32,016 bases of DNA from Aridibacter famidurans (GCA_024103495.1 JAGFIQ010000051.1:1-32016); one strand, 5' to 3'; numbered from the stretch's first letter, positions 23,124 through 31,865 are shown. Notes: generated by a model from the sequence alone, not told the origin. Made by a program: numbers and translations.

Positions 23124-23757
23124 TGTACTTCTCTCCGTTCAGAGCTTCCTGGTTCGACCTCGACCTGACGTCGAATACATTGATCTCGTCCCAGCTTCCC
23201 GAGTCGGCCGACTGGTACGAAGACCTGAGCTCCCAGTCGCTTTCGCCTGTCATCGGGTCAACCGGCAGCTCACGCAAATAGACCTTCGTGATCTCCTTCT
23301 GCTCGTTGATCTCGGTCGCGTTCTTGTCGTCGAAAGGGCGGCCGCCCTGAATCGCAGGGGAGATTCCCCTTGCTTTCACACGCACACCCTCGACGAGGAC
23401 CTCGAGGCTCGGAGGAAATCGGTCGAGGTTCTCCGTATCGAAGATCGTACAGTCGTCGATCACGACCCGGCTGCGGGGATCGATCGGGATGTTCTGACCC
23501 ACCTGGGTCGGATTTCCGCTCGTTATCGAGCCCAGAGGACAGGCGCCAATAGCGTCGCGCTTGAACTCATCGATCGCGTTCCTGATATCGCGAAGCGTCT
23601 GCCTGAGGCGTATCTCTTTCTGGCGTCTGACCGCGTTTTGAGCCAAAGGGATCGTCCCGAGCACCATTATCGCGAGCACGGTCAGCGTGATCACAAGCTC
23701 GAGCAGCGTATAGCCCTCAATATCGCGGGTCCTGTACTTTGGCAAGAGTGCTATCAA
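23113..23757 (-). CDS. second pseudopilin (GspG/GspH-like)
   Basis: A 214-residue prepilin-like protein. Cleavage site G15|Y16 followed by TLLELVITLTVLAIMVLGTIPLA, with Glu at +5; tyrosine rather than phenylalanine is the +1 residue. Then come RRQKEIRLRQTLRDIRNAIDEFKRDA, a long insert with two cysteines (GACPLG and DDCTIF) that could form a disulfide, and a GspG-like YLRELPVDPMTGESDWELRS ending KYSDW, much like the ending of the next pseudopilin. The two are probably diverged duplicates. It starts 3 bases after the secretin stop and overlaps the following pseudopilin gene. Confidence 0.88.
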   Translation of the reverse strand: MIALLPKYRTRDIEGYTLLELVITLTVLAIMVLGTIPLAQNAVRRQKEIRLRQTLRDIRNAIDEFKRDAIGACPLGSITSGNPTQVGQNIPIDPRSRVVIDDCTIFDTENLDRFPPSLEVLVEGVRVKARGISPAIQGGRPFDDKNATEINEQKEITKVYLRELPVDPMTGESDWELRSSYQSADSGSWDEINVFDVRSRSNQEALNGEKYSDW

Positions 23758-23760
23758 CTT

Positions 23761-26250
23761 TTAAAAACTCACGACGAATTCCCGGCCGTCTCCGGTTATC
23801 AGGTTCAGCACGGCCTCGTCGAACTCCAGCACCGGAACGCCGTCCTCAAGCGCCTCGATCTCGATGTAAGCGATAATTCCGGACGAATTCTCCGCCGAAT
23901 CCTTCGGCGCGATCAACGAAACATACATTTTTCCGCCTTCGTTGACGAACGGCTCTGCGGCGGTGCCCTTTAATTCGGCTCCGTAAACATCTCCGAACGC
24001 GACCGAGCGAACCGCCACTTTTGCGGGATCGAACTTCAGCCCGATCACGGACGAACGGAAGACATCCGCGCTCTTCACGAGAACTGCAAGCTTCGTCGTC
24101 GACCCCGCTTTCATTTCGCCGGGGCGCGGGAGGAACTCGAGCCGCGCGGAAAGCGGTTTGGTTTCTCGTACAGCATCTTCAGCAGTCAGGCCTGTCGGCT
24201 TCAGCGACAGAGTCTGGCGCTCGGAGTCCGCGCCCTGTGAAAGCGAAAGCGTCTTGACGCTCGTGTCGATCGGTTTCAGGTTTGCCGCGATCGCATTCGA
24301 ATCCGACACGAGAGGATCCTCCGCGTCCGTGTTCTTCGGAGCAGGAGCCGCGCTCGAAACCGCGTCGTCGTTCGATTTCACGTACTGCGGCACGTCTGCA
24401 TCAGGCAGTTGTACATCCGGATTCCGTTTCTCGCGCCTGGCGAGAGCTCTCTGCCGATCGATCTCGTCGCGGATGATCATCGCCTGAAGCGTGCCTGAGG
24501 TAGGAACCGCAAGGCTGCCGGAGTCTCTCTCCACTACGTCTTCGGGCAGGATCGCGGGCGCGCGGATCACTCTTGGTGTAACGGCGATCACGATGTCCAC
24601 CTGGCGATTGTCCCTTGTCGGGGCAGTGAACAGCCGCCCGAGTATCGGGATCAGGCCCAGAAGCGGAAGCCCTTCGCGGCCGCGGCTTTCGACTCCCTGA
24701 GCGACGCTGGCGAGAAGAAGGGTCTTGTTGTTCTGCACTCGCGCGGTGCCCTTGATAGTCCTTTCGGTGAACGTCGGGGTTAGCGTGCTCGCGTCGATGA
24801 CGTCTTTCGACTCGATCTCCATCGTGACCTGGACATCCTGGTTCGGAAATACGATCGGCTTGAACTTGAGCGTGAGGCCGACCTGCTCGTAATTGATCAC
24901 CGGATAACCGTTGCCGAAGGCACTGCCGGGAGTGGTGGGCGTCTGACCGCCTGTGAACGGGATGACGCTGGCCGTCTGAACCGGAACTCTCTGTCCGATC
25001 CTCGCCGACGAATCCTCGTTGTTGAACGCGTGGATCTGGGTCGAGGCTATGAGTTTCGTGTTGTTCTTTCTCTGGAATGCAGCAAGGCTCGAGAACGGGG
25101 TTTGAAGCGCGATCCCGATCGCCGTGCTCGGAAGGTCGGCTCCAAACACGCCAAGCGGCACATTGTTAAGCGGCACAATGCCCGGGATCGCTCCTCCGAG
25201 GTTGGTCAAGGAGCCTTGATCACCGATCTGGTTCCCGATCTGAAGCAGGTCATTCTTTGAGACCTCGTAGATCTGAACATCCATCACGACCTCCGCCCTG
25301 TCTTTGTCCAGCGATTGGATCAAGCCGCTCATAAGTCGTATGTTCTCGGCGGTGTCGCGGATCGTGATGCTGTTGGTGTCTTCGTCGACCAGGACATTGG
25401 TCGGGGTTCTTCCGGGCTGGGCCGGAATCGCCTTCTGAAGCGTTGCGGACACCTTTTTCGGGTCCGCGTTCGCGAGGTAAAAAGTCTTCAGGACAAGCTG
25501 CTGGAAGAACTGCCTGCGGTTGGAGTTCGCGACGATGATCGTCCTGGGCCCGACCTTTTCGAAAAAGAGCCCTTCCTGCAGAAAGATCGCGTCAAGCGCT
25601 TGTGCCGCAGTCACGTTCCTCAGCTCAATCGCAACGCGTCGATTGTCGAGCCTGGACTGCGAATCGAACAGCACGTTCAGGTCGAGATCGCGGGCAAGGT
25701 CGCGCACGATCCTCTGGAGGTCGATGCCCGAGGGGAACGGCAGATCGCGAAGCTTTTCGTATCGCTGAGGGATCACGACATCCGGTGGAACGTCGGTCGA
25801 GGAGAGGCCAGTGTTGACGAACCTGGCATCGTCCGTTTCGTCACCGTCGTCCGGACCGCCCAGAAGCTCCTTTTGCAGGCGAAGCATCCGCTGCATCTCC
25901 GACTTCGCGAGCTCGTTTACCGGATCAAAGGCGTAAGCCCTCCGGAAAGCGTTGTACGCACCGACATAGTCCTCCTGCTCGGCCGCCATTCGTCCGCGTT
26001 TCATATACATCTGCGAAGCGTTAAATAGTGCCCGGCGGTAATGGAGCCTGTATTCGGGGTTCTTTGGATTCTCGGAAACGGCCAGCGCGAACTTCTCGGC
26101 GGCCTTGTCCCATTCTTCCGCTTCCTCATGTTTCATTCCTTCCTTGAAGAACTTCTTGCCATCGCCGAAGCCGATCGCGGCGGTCGGTGAAATCAGGCAG
26201 AGAAACAGAAGGAGGGTGGTAAAAAATCGCAGACGATTCGAAATTCTCAT
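23761..26250 (-). CDS. gspD: secretin (GspD/PilQ-like) with N-terminal TPR and C-terminal cohesin domain
   Basis: An 829-residue outer membrane channel subunit. In order: signal peptide 1-25; TPR-like helices about 33-125 (WDKAAEKFALAVSENPKNPEYR, YVGAYNAFRRAYAFDP); an STN/N0-type domain about 165-245 (GIDLQRIVRDLARDLDLNVLFD, VAIELRNVTAAQALDAIF); a secretin N1 domain about 250-330; the secretin barrel about 400-590 (VGLTLKFKPIVFPNQDVQV, GLPLLGLIPILGRLF, VDIVIAVTPRVI); a charged linker; and a cohesin-like beta domain about 707-829 (GSTTKLAVLVKSADVFRSSVIGLKFDPAKVAV, IIAYIEIEAL). The cohesin end is unlike classical GspD. It lies 199 bases after gspE. Confidence 0.93.
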   Translation of the reverse strand: MRISNRLRFFTTLLLFLCLISPTAAIGFGDGKKFFKEGMKHEEAEEWDKAAEKFALAVSENPKNPEYRLHYRRALFNASQMYMKRGRMAAEQEDYVGAYNAFRRAYAFDPVNELAKSEMQRMLRLQKELLGGPDDGDETDDARFVNTGLSSTDVPPDVVIPQRYEKLRDLPFPSGIDLQRIVRDLARDLDLNVLFDSQSRLDNRRVAIELRNVTAAQALDAIFLQEGLFFEKVGPRTIIVANSNRRQFFQQLVLKTFYLANADPKKVSATLQKAIPAQPGRTPTNVLVDEDTNSITIRDTAENIRLMSGLIQSLDKDRAEVVMDVQIYEVSKNDLLQIGNQIGDQGSLTNLGGAIPGIVPLNNVPLGVFGADLPSTAIGIALQTPFSSLAAFQRKNNTKLIASTQIHAFNNEDSSARIGQRVPVQTASVIPFTGGQTPTTPGSAFGNGYPVINYEQVGLTLKFKPIVFPNQDVQVTMEIESKDVIDASTLTPTFTERTIKGTARVQNNKTLLLASVAQGVESRGREGLPLLGLIPILGRLFTAPTRDNRQVDIVIAVTPRVIRAPAILPEDVVERDSGSLAVPTSGTLQAMIIRDEIDRQRALARREKRNPDVQLPDADVPQYVKSNDDAVSSAAPAPKNTDAEDPLVSDSNAIAANLKPIDTSVKTLSLSQGADSERQTLSLKPTGLTAEDAVRETKPLSARLEFLPRPGEMKAGSTTKLAVLVKSADVFRSSVIGLKFDPAKVAVRSVAFGDVYGAELKGTAAEPFVNEGGKMYVSLIAPKDSAENSSGIIAYIEIEALEDGVPVLEFDEAVLNLITGDGREFVVSF

Positions 26251-26449
26251 GACTTTTGATCCGGGTTTTGCAGCGGGTTCCGTGCCCCGAGGGCGTCGGT
26301 TTGGCTAGGGGAAATACACGGTCCGGGATCGGAATTGTTGCGAAAATGTCCGGGACCGCGAAATACCTCCGTAATTTTGGTACGAACAACTCTAAAAAGC
26401 AAATCGGTTCTTTCCCGTAACTCTTGGCGTCAAGAGACTTTCGGAGACA

Positions 26450-28135
26450 TCAACGGAGGTCCTCGACGAAAGTGACACGGTTGATCTCGTGGAACGTAGT
26501 GATACCGGCGTAGACCTTCTTGAGCGCCGACTCTCGGAGGCTTGTAAGGCCTTCTTTTTCGGCCTGACGCCTGATCTCCGATCCGGGTCTTCGTTCGATG
26601 ATCATTTCCCGGATCGGATCGGTCATATCCAGAAGTTCGTGAATAGCGGTCCGACCCCTGTAACCCGTGTGATTGCATGCGTCGCAGCCCACATTCATAA
26701 ACAGGGATTTGCCCTGCACGTCTTCGGGACGCAGTCCTGACTGCGAAATCTCTTCCGCTCCTGGCTCATAGATCCGCTTACAGGTAGTGCAAAGCAGACG
26801 GACCAGTCTTTGAGCGAGAACGCAGTTCAGCGAAGAAACAAAGTTGTGCAGATCGACCCGCATGTTGAGAAAACGCCCGATCACGTCGATCACGTTGTTG
26901 GCATGCACGGTCGTGAAGACCAGGTGGCCGGTAAGAGCCGAGTTGATCGCGATATCCGCGGTCTCTTCGTCACGGATCTCGCCGACCATGATCTTGTCCG
27001 GATCGTGACGAAGGATCGATCGAAGTCCTCTGGCGAACGTCAGTCCTTTCTTTTCGTTTACCGGGATCTGCACGATCCCGGTCAGCTGGTACTCGACCGG
27101 GTCCTCGATCGTGATGATCTTGTCTTCCTCGTTTCTTATCTCGTTCAGGGCGCCGTACAGAGTGGTCGTTTTACCGGATCCCGTTGGACCCGTAACGAGC
27201 ACCATTCCGTAAGGTTCCTTGATGTACATCCTGAACCTCTTCAGGTCGTCCGGGTGAAAGCCCACGACGTCCAGGCTGAGATTCTTGAACTCTTCTGAGA
27301 TCTGTTCTTTGTCGAGGATTCGGATCACGGCATCCTCGCCGTACACCGTCGGCATTATCGAAACGCGGAAATCGACCGTGCGGCCCTTGTAGATGACCCG
27401 GAACCTCCCGTCCTGCGGAACGCGGCGCTCCGCGATGTCGAGTTCGGACATCACCTTGATCCTGGAAATGAGGGTCTGATGGAACGCGATGTCAATCGGG
27501 TCGACCTTCGAGTAAAGAGCACCGTCGATCCTGAATTTGACCTGGACCTCGCGCTCGCGCGTCTCGATATGGATGTCGGAGGCCCGGGATTCCATCGCGT
27601 TATAAATGATCGTGTCCACGAGCTTGATGATCGGGGACATGTCCGAATCGGTCGCGAGCCGATCGAGATCGAGCACCTCTTCCCCGTGCTCGGTCTCTTT
27701 CACGAGAGAGATCTTGAAACCGGAAGCGGCCTCCTGCAGGACCCTCTGCGTAGCGTCGCCCTTTTTGAGCACCACGTCGATCGCGCCGGAGGTCGCCACG
27801 TAGGGGACGATCCTGACGTTCAGCGCGTTCTCGAGCTCATCGAGTCTTTCGAGATTCGTCGGGTCGGCCATAGCCGCGTGGAGGTCGCCGTTTTCCCTCT
27901 TCAAGGGCACGAACTGATTTCGCAGCATCAGGTCGACAGGGATAGCGGCCAGTTCGTCGTAATCGATCGGCGATTCACGGCCCGGCGGAAGCAGATCGAT
28001 ATACGGCAGCCGGTATCGTTTGGCGAGTTTCTTTGCCGCGGTCACTTCAGGCGGCTCGTTGTCGATTAGTTCGTTCACACCGAGCTGCGGAACGGTTTCC
28101 GTGTCGCCGGCGGCTTTTGTATCTTCGTTGATCAT
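26450..28135 (-). CDS. gspE: GspE/PilB-type assembly ATPase
   Basis: A 561-residue hexameric ATPase that powers pseudopilus or pilus assembly at the inner membrane. An N-terminal MshEN-like domain covers about 30-140 (KKLAKRYRLPYIDLLP, FVPLKRENGDLHAAMADPTN). Then DIHIETREREVQVKFRIDG, Walker A GPTGSGKT at 316-323, the Asp box IITIEDPVEYQ, Walker B KIMVGEIRDEETA at 381-393, the His box LVFTTVHAN, and the C4 zinc set Cys449/Cys452/Cys484/Cys487. All motifs are intact. The ATG at 28135 is preferred; one at 28183 would add 16 residues of non-conserved look. Neither has a good ribosome binding site. gspF lies directly upstream. Confidence 0.95.
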   Translation of the reverse strand: MINEDTKAAGDTETVPQLGVNELIDNEPPEVTAAKKLAKRYRLPYIDLLPPGRESPIDYDELAAIPVDLMLRNQFVPLKRENGDLHAAMADPTNLERLDELENALNVRIVPYVATSGAIDVVLKKGDATQRVLQEAASGFKISLVKETEHGEEVLDLDRLATDSDMSPIIKLVDTIIYNAMESRASDIHIETREREVQVKFRIDGALYSKVDPIDIAFHQTLISRIKVMSELDIAERRVPQDGRFRVIYKGRTVDFRVSIMPTVYGEDAVIRILDKEQISEEFKNLSLDVVGFHPDDLKRFRMYIKEPYGMVLVTGPTGSGKTTTLYGALNEIRNEEDKIITIEDPVEYQLTGIVQIPVNEKKGLTFARGLRSILRHDPDKIMVGEIRDEETADIAINSALTGHLVFTTVHANNVIDVIGRFLNMRVDLHNFVSSLNCVLAQRLVRLLCTTCKRIYEPGAEEISQSGLRPEDVQGKSLFMNVGCDACNHTGYRGRTAIHELLDMTDPIREMIIERRPGSEIRRQAEKEGLTSLRESALKKVYAGITTFHEINRVTFVEDLR

Positions 28136-28200
28136 CAGTGAAATTTCCGGAGTTGATGCGCCTTGCCGGCAAGCTGTTGGCATGCCGGTTCGCGGCGAGA

Positions 28201-29436
28201 CTATCTTGAGCCGTACGGACCCGATGCGATCACCTGGATAATCGGCAGATAGATGGCCAGGAGGATCACGACCACGACACCTGCCATCATCACGAGAATA
28301 AGCGGCTCGAGCAATGTCGTCAGCTGTTCCAGCCTGACCTCGGCCTCTGCGTCATAGAAATTCGCCACCTCGTCAAGCATATCGTTCAGACTTCCCGAGC
28401 TTTCACCGATACCGATCATGTCCGTCGCGAGTTCGGGGAGCCAGTGCGCGTCGATCAGCGCATCGGTGAACATGCGGCCCTCGCGGATCATCGGCAGCAC
28501 CGACTGGCTGCGCCGGCGGAGTTCAGCGTTGTTGATCGCCTGAGAAGCAATGTCCCAGGAATCGGGGACTGTGATGCCGCCCGAAATGAGCGTCGAAAGC
28601 GATCGAGCCAGCTGGGCCACAGACAGCTGTTTTATCAGCGTCCCGACCAGCGGGAGCCTCAGAAGCAGTTTGTCCCTTACGAGCCTCCCCGCCGGAGTCC
28701 TGAGCCAAAGATAAAGAGCTACGGCAAGCACGATCAGGAGGGGCAGAAGCCACCATAAGTTGGAGGCAAGCGTGGTCGAGATCGTGAGTACCACGACAGT
28801 CACGGTCGGAAGGCCCTCCGAAGTGTTCAGTCCGCTGAACAACGATGACATCCTCGGAATTATGTAAAGGACAAGAAATGCCACCATCAGAGTCGCCGCC
28901 GCCATCAGGAAAAGCGGGTAAGCCAGCGCGCCTCTGAGCTTCCGGGCGATGCCTATGTTCCGTTTCAGATATATGACGTACCGCGAAAGGACGTCGTCGA
29001 TCGCCCCGCTCTGCTCGCCCGCGAGAAGAGACGCCGTGAAGATCCTTGGGAATGTGCCCTGGGCCTCAAACGCCTCAGAAAGCGGCACGCCGCTCCGAAT
29101 CTTGTCCTCCACATCGGTGAGAATCTCCCGGAGCGAGGATGATGCCGAACGTTGGCGAAGCAGGCTGATCGATTGGAGAACGGGGATTCCGGCCCGCAAG
29201 AGGGCCGAGAACTGCTGAATAAAGAGGAGGAAGTCGTTCTGCCGCACGCGGCCTTTAGAGCTGCCCGACCCGGGCGCCAGAACCGCGCTCAGCCCGGTTC
29301 CGGACGTCGCGACCCTGAATACCTTGTAGCCCTCTTTCTCCAGCTGACTGCGGGCGTCAGAGTCGTTTTCCGCCTCAACCACTCGCGTGACTATTTCGCC
29401 GGACTGCGTTCCTAATCGACAAATGAACTCGGCCAT
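28201..29436 (-). CDS. gspF: GspF/PilC-type inner membrane platform protein
   Basis: A 411-residue polytopic protein. Seen: two T2SSF repeats, the first with FIQQFSALLRAGIPVLQSISLL (about 75-96) and the second with QLARSLSTLISGGITVPDSWDIA; FPRIFTASLLAGEQSG and its echo WLPELATDMIGIGESSG; and three membrane spans at about 155-180, 205-230 and 380-405. It couples the ATPase to the growing pseudopilus. ATG at 29436 (MAEFICRLGTQSGEI) is preferred over 29493 because it matches the usual GspF N-terminus. It is the first gene of the minus-strand secretion operon and has a perfect -10 box upstream. Confidence 0.95.
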   Translation of the reverse strand: MAEFICRLGTQSGEIVTRVVEAENDSDARSQLEKEGYKVFRVATSGTGLSAVLAPGSGSSKGRVRQNDFLLFIQQFSALLRAGIPVLQSISLLRQRSASSSLREILTDVEDKIRSGVPLSEAFEAQGTFPRIFTASLLAGEQSGAIDDVLSRYVIYLKRNIGIARKLRGALAYPLFLMAAATLMVAFLVLYIIPRMSSLFSGLNTSEGLPTVTVVVLTISTTLASNLWWLLPLLIVLAVALYLWLRTPAGRLVRDKLLLRLPLVGTLIKQLSVAQLARSLSTLISGGITVPDSWDIASQAINNAELRRRSQSVLPMIREGRMFTDALIDAHWLPELATDMIGIGESSGSLNDMLDEVANFYDAEAEVRLEQLTTLLEPLILVMMAGVVVVILLAIYLPIIQVIASGPYGSR

Positions 29437-29487
29437 ATTCTGGTGGATATGCGGGATTCCGGTGGGAAACTTTCGAACTGAGACATT

Positions 29488-29500
29488 CCGCAACTTGCGG
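29488..29500. repeat. 13-bp palindrome in the gspF leader
   Basis: CCGCAA-C-TTGCGG is a perfect inverted repeat just downstream of the predicted gspF transcription start. It could be an operator half-site pair or a small RNA hairpin; nothing else supports either. Confidence 0.35.
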
Positions 29501-29519
29501 GCGAACGAACTTTCCCGGG

Positions 29520-29528
29520 ATTATAACA
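29520..29528 (-). promoter_or_regulatory. extended -10 promoter of the secretion operon
   Basis: On the minus strand TGT-TATAAT, a consensus -10 with the TGn extension, lies 84 bases before the gspF ATG. No strong -35 is seen (TTCAGG 16 bases upstream). Confidence 0.55.
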
Positions 29529-29624
29529 CGCATTGACCTCGCCTGAAGTTGCGAAACGGCTAGGAAAAAAGGAATAAAGCCGCTAAACCAACGGATAGCA
29601 CTATCGTCACATCGTAGATTTTTC

Positions 29625-29653
29625 TTGCATCGGTTCTTAAGGTTTCTTAGTAT
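29625..29653 (+). promoter_or_regulatory. candidate promoter of the VWFA genes
   Basis: TTGCAT (29625-29630) and TAGTAT (29648-29653) have a 17-base spacing. A start near 29660 leaves a short leader with AGGAG at 29672-29676 before the ATG at 29682. It diverges from the gspF promoter about 100 bases away. Confidence 0.45.
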
Positions 29654-29681
29654 CTCTAGAGACAAGCTTTCAGGAGTGATT

Positions 29682-30677
29682 ATGGCTGTATCGGAAGTGC
29701 AGGGCCGGACCAAGTCCCGTATCCGGCTATTAGCGGCGTTTTTTTCTTTGCTGTTCCCGGTCCTTGCAGTTTCCGCCCAGGACCCGCAACCGACTCCCCC
29801 CATCCAGGGGCTAGAGAACAAACCGGAGATCACCGTCGAGACCGACCTTGTGACGCTCACGCTCACGGTTACTGATTATTACGGCAGGTACGTTTCGGGG
29901 CTCACCCAGGAAGCGTTCACAGTTTACGACGAGAAAAAGAAGCAAGAGATAACGTTCTTCAGCGACACCGATGCTCCTGTCTCGATCGGGATACTGTTCG
30001 ACGTATCCGGATCGATGAGCGGCGAAAAGATACTGAAAGCCAGGAACGCCCTTGAACGGTTCATTTACACCAGCCACCCAAGGGACGAATATTACCTGAT
30101 CGCATTCAACAAGCGCGCTCAACTGCTTATGGACCGCACCCGTGACGGAGAGGCTGTCCTGAACAAACTTACGCTGGTCGAGCCGAAACACAACACCGCG
30201 CTCTATGACGCCTGCTACCTAGGGGTCGAGAGAGTAACCCGCGGAACTCACCAAAAGAAAGCGCTGCTGATCATAAGTGACGGCCAAGACAATGCCTCGC
30301 GGTACAACTTCAAGGAAGTCCGAAGACTTATGAAGGAGTCGGATGTCGTGATCTATTCCGTCGGGATCATGGACGGCCGCGATGCGTCGTCGATGACCGG
30401 AATGCAGGGCCAGGCGTTTCTCGACGAGCTTTCGGGTGTGACAGGTGGCAAGTCCTTCTACCCAAGCTCGGCGGTCGAGATGGACGAGATCTTCGAACGC
30501 ATCGCTCTCGAGCTTCGCCACCAGTATTCGATCGGATACACGCCCGAGAACTTCACGCCGGACGGCGAATGGCACCGGGTTAAAGTGAAGGTCAAACCTC
30601 CCAGGGGCCTTCCGCGTCTAACGGTCCGTCACAGAGAAGGTTACTACGCTACACCCAAAACGGCGACCGTCCGTTAG
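29682..30677 (+). CDS. exported VWFA-domain protein, acidobacterial VWFA-related family (first copy)
   Basis: A 331-residue protein with a signal peptide ending VSA before Q33. A family-typical lead-in follows: ETDLVTLTLTVTDYYGRYVSGLTQEAFTVYDEKKKQEITFF at about 53-93. The von Willebrand A domain has the metal-site start LFDVSGSMSG with DVSGS at 107-111, YLIAFNKRAQ, NTALYDA and LLIISDGQDN. The end is ELRHQYSIGYTPENFTPDGEWHRVKVKV, the hallmark of TIGR03436-type proteins. Such domains bind protein ligands through a metal ion; function in this family is unknown. The start at 29682 is chosen over an upstream TTG because of AGGAG at 29672-29676. A paralogue follows after 26 bases. Confidence 0.92.
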   Translation: MAVSEVQGRTKSRIRLLAAFFSLLFPVLAVSAQDPQPTPPIQGLENKPEITVETDLVTLTLTVTDYYGRYVSGLTQEAFTVYDEKKKQEITFFSDTDAPVSIGILFDVSGSMSGEKILKARNALERFIYTSHPRDEYYLIAFNKRAQLLMDRTRDGEAVLNKLTLVEPKHNTALYDACYLGVERVTRGTHQKKALLIISDGQDNASRYNFKEVRRLMKESDVVIYSVGIMDGRDASSMTGMQGQAFLDELSGVTGGKSFYPSSAVEMDEIFERIALELRHQYSIGYTPENFTPDGEWHRVKVKVKPPRGLPRLTVRHREGYYATPKTATVR

Positions 30678-30703
30678 ACATCCGGCTTCTTGCCTTGTTT
30701 ACA

Positions 30704-31807
30704 ATGAGAAGTTCTTACGCGCATATATTCCTGGCCGCCTTGGTCCTTTTCCTTGGCGCCGCAATCGGTCTGACATATTCCCCGGGGACAAGTGCTCAAA
30801 CAGCAGCCGGTTCCCCTGCCGCGGAGGCTACGCCGCCTGACGACGGGACTATTCCCCCTCCACCTCCTCCGCTCCCGACGAAGGACGACACTCCTTTGGT
30901 CATCGACACTGAACTCGTCAATCTCAACGTGAAGGTGGTCGACCGATTCAACCGCCCGATCGCGAACCTCAACAAAGCCGAGTTCACGGTTTACGAGGAC
31001 GGTAAAGCACAGCCTATCGAGTTCTTTTCGCAAGACGAGGTACCGACGAACTACGCGCTTGTGATCGACAATTCAGGATCGCTTCGTTTTCAGCTTGAGA
31101 AGGTGATCGAATCCAGCAAGATCATCGTCGGGACGAACCGCCCCGATGACGAGACCGGCGTCGTTAGGTTCGTGAGTTCCAGCAAGATCGAGATCCTGCA
31201 GGACTTCACGACGGACAAACAGGAGCTGTACGACGCGCTCGACAATATGTATATCGAGGGCGGAAAAACCGCGATCATCGACGCGGTCTACCTGGCGGCG
31301 GAGAAGGTAGATGAATATCAGCGCTCCCTTGGCACGGACGACCGTAGGCGCAGGGCGTTGATACTCGTTTCCGACGGAGAGGACCGCGACAGCTATTACA
31401 AGGAAGAACAACTCTTCGACCTGCTCAGAGAGGCGGACGTTCAGATCTACACTGTTGGATTCATCAACGAACTGGACAAGGATGGAGGGTTCATACGTAA
31501 AAGCCCTCAAAAACAAGCGAGGAATTTTCTCGAGAAACTAGCCGAAGAGACCGGCGGAAAATCGTATTTCCCCAACGACCTTTCGGAACTCAACGGCATT
31601 GCGCGGGACATAGCGAACGAGTTGAGAACCCAGTATTCGATCGGGTACCTTCCCGATAACACGAAGCCGGACGGGACTTACCGGAACATAAGGGTGGTAG
31701 TGAAAGACGGTCCGAACGATCAGAAGAGGATCGCGATCACGCGGACGGGGCTCGTGGTCAACCGGAAGGACACACCGGGACCCGAATTGCGGCCTGCAAA
31801 CCGCTAG
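30704..31807 (+). CDS. exported VWFA-domain protein, acidobacterial VWFA-related family (second copy)
   Basis: A 367-residue paralogue of the preceding protein. Signal peptide about 1-31 ends TSA before Q32; a proline-rich spacer follows (PPPPPPLP, 51-58). The family lead-in IDTELVNLNVKVVDRFNRPI and AEFTVYEDGKAQPIEFF precedes the VWA domain, with DNSGS at 122-126 (serine pair kept, valine replaced by asparagine), IIDAVYLAAEKV and ALILVSDGEDRDS. The closing ELRTQYSIGYLPDNTKPDGTYRNIRVVVK matches the first copy. It is co-directional and probably co-transcribed. ATG at 30704 is preferred over a TTG at 30695. A terminator follows. Confidence 0.92.
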   Translation: MRSSYAHIFLAALVLFLGAAIGLTYSPGTSAQTAAGSPAAEATPPDDGTIPPPPPPLPTKDDTPLVIDTELVNLNVKVVDRFNRPIANLNKAEFTVYEDGKAQPIEFFSQDEVPTNYALVIDNSGSLRFQLEKVIESSKIIVGTNRPDDETGVVRFVSSSKIEILQDFTTDKQELYDALDNMYIEGGKTAIIDAVYLAAEKVDEYQRSLGTDDRRRRALILVSDGEDRDSYYKEEQLFDLLREADVQIYTVGFINELDKDGGFIRKSPQKQARNFLEKLAEETGGKSYFPNDLSELNGIARDIANELRTQYSIGYLPDNTKPDGTYRNIRVVVKDGPNDQKRIAITRTGLVVNRKDTPGPELRPANR

Positions 31808-31833
31808 AACCGGCCCGGCAAGGTATTGAGTTA

Positions 31834-31865
31834 ACGGCGTGTGGAACCAACCGCTCGCCGTTTTT
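31834..31865 (+). terminator. rho-independent terminator after the VWFA genes
   Basis: ACGGCG (31834-31839) pairs with CGCCGT (31856-31861) around an imperfect GTGTGG...CCGCT inner stem and ends in five Ts. It lies between converging genes. Confidence 0.6.

Noticed and set aside
26421..26436. CTCTTG-ACGC-CAAGAG inverted repeat after gspE as a terminator
   Set aside because: No T-tract follows on the minus strand; it may only be a weak processing hairpin before the secretin gene.
30700..30705. TACAAT overlapping the ATG of the second VWFA gene as a -10 box
   Set aside because: It includes the start codon itself, so a transcript from it would begin downstream of the ATG; the two VWFA genes are more simply co-transcribed.
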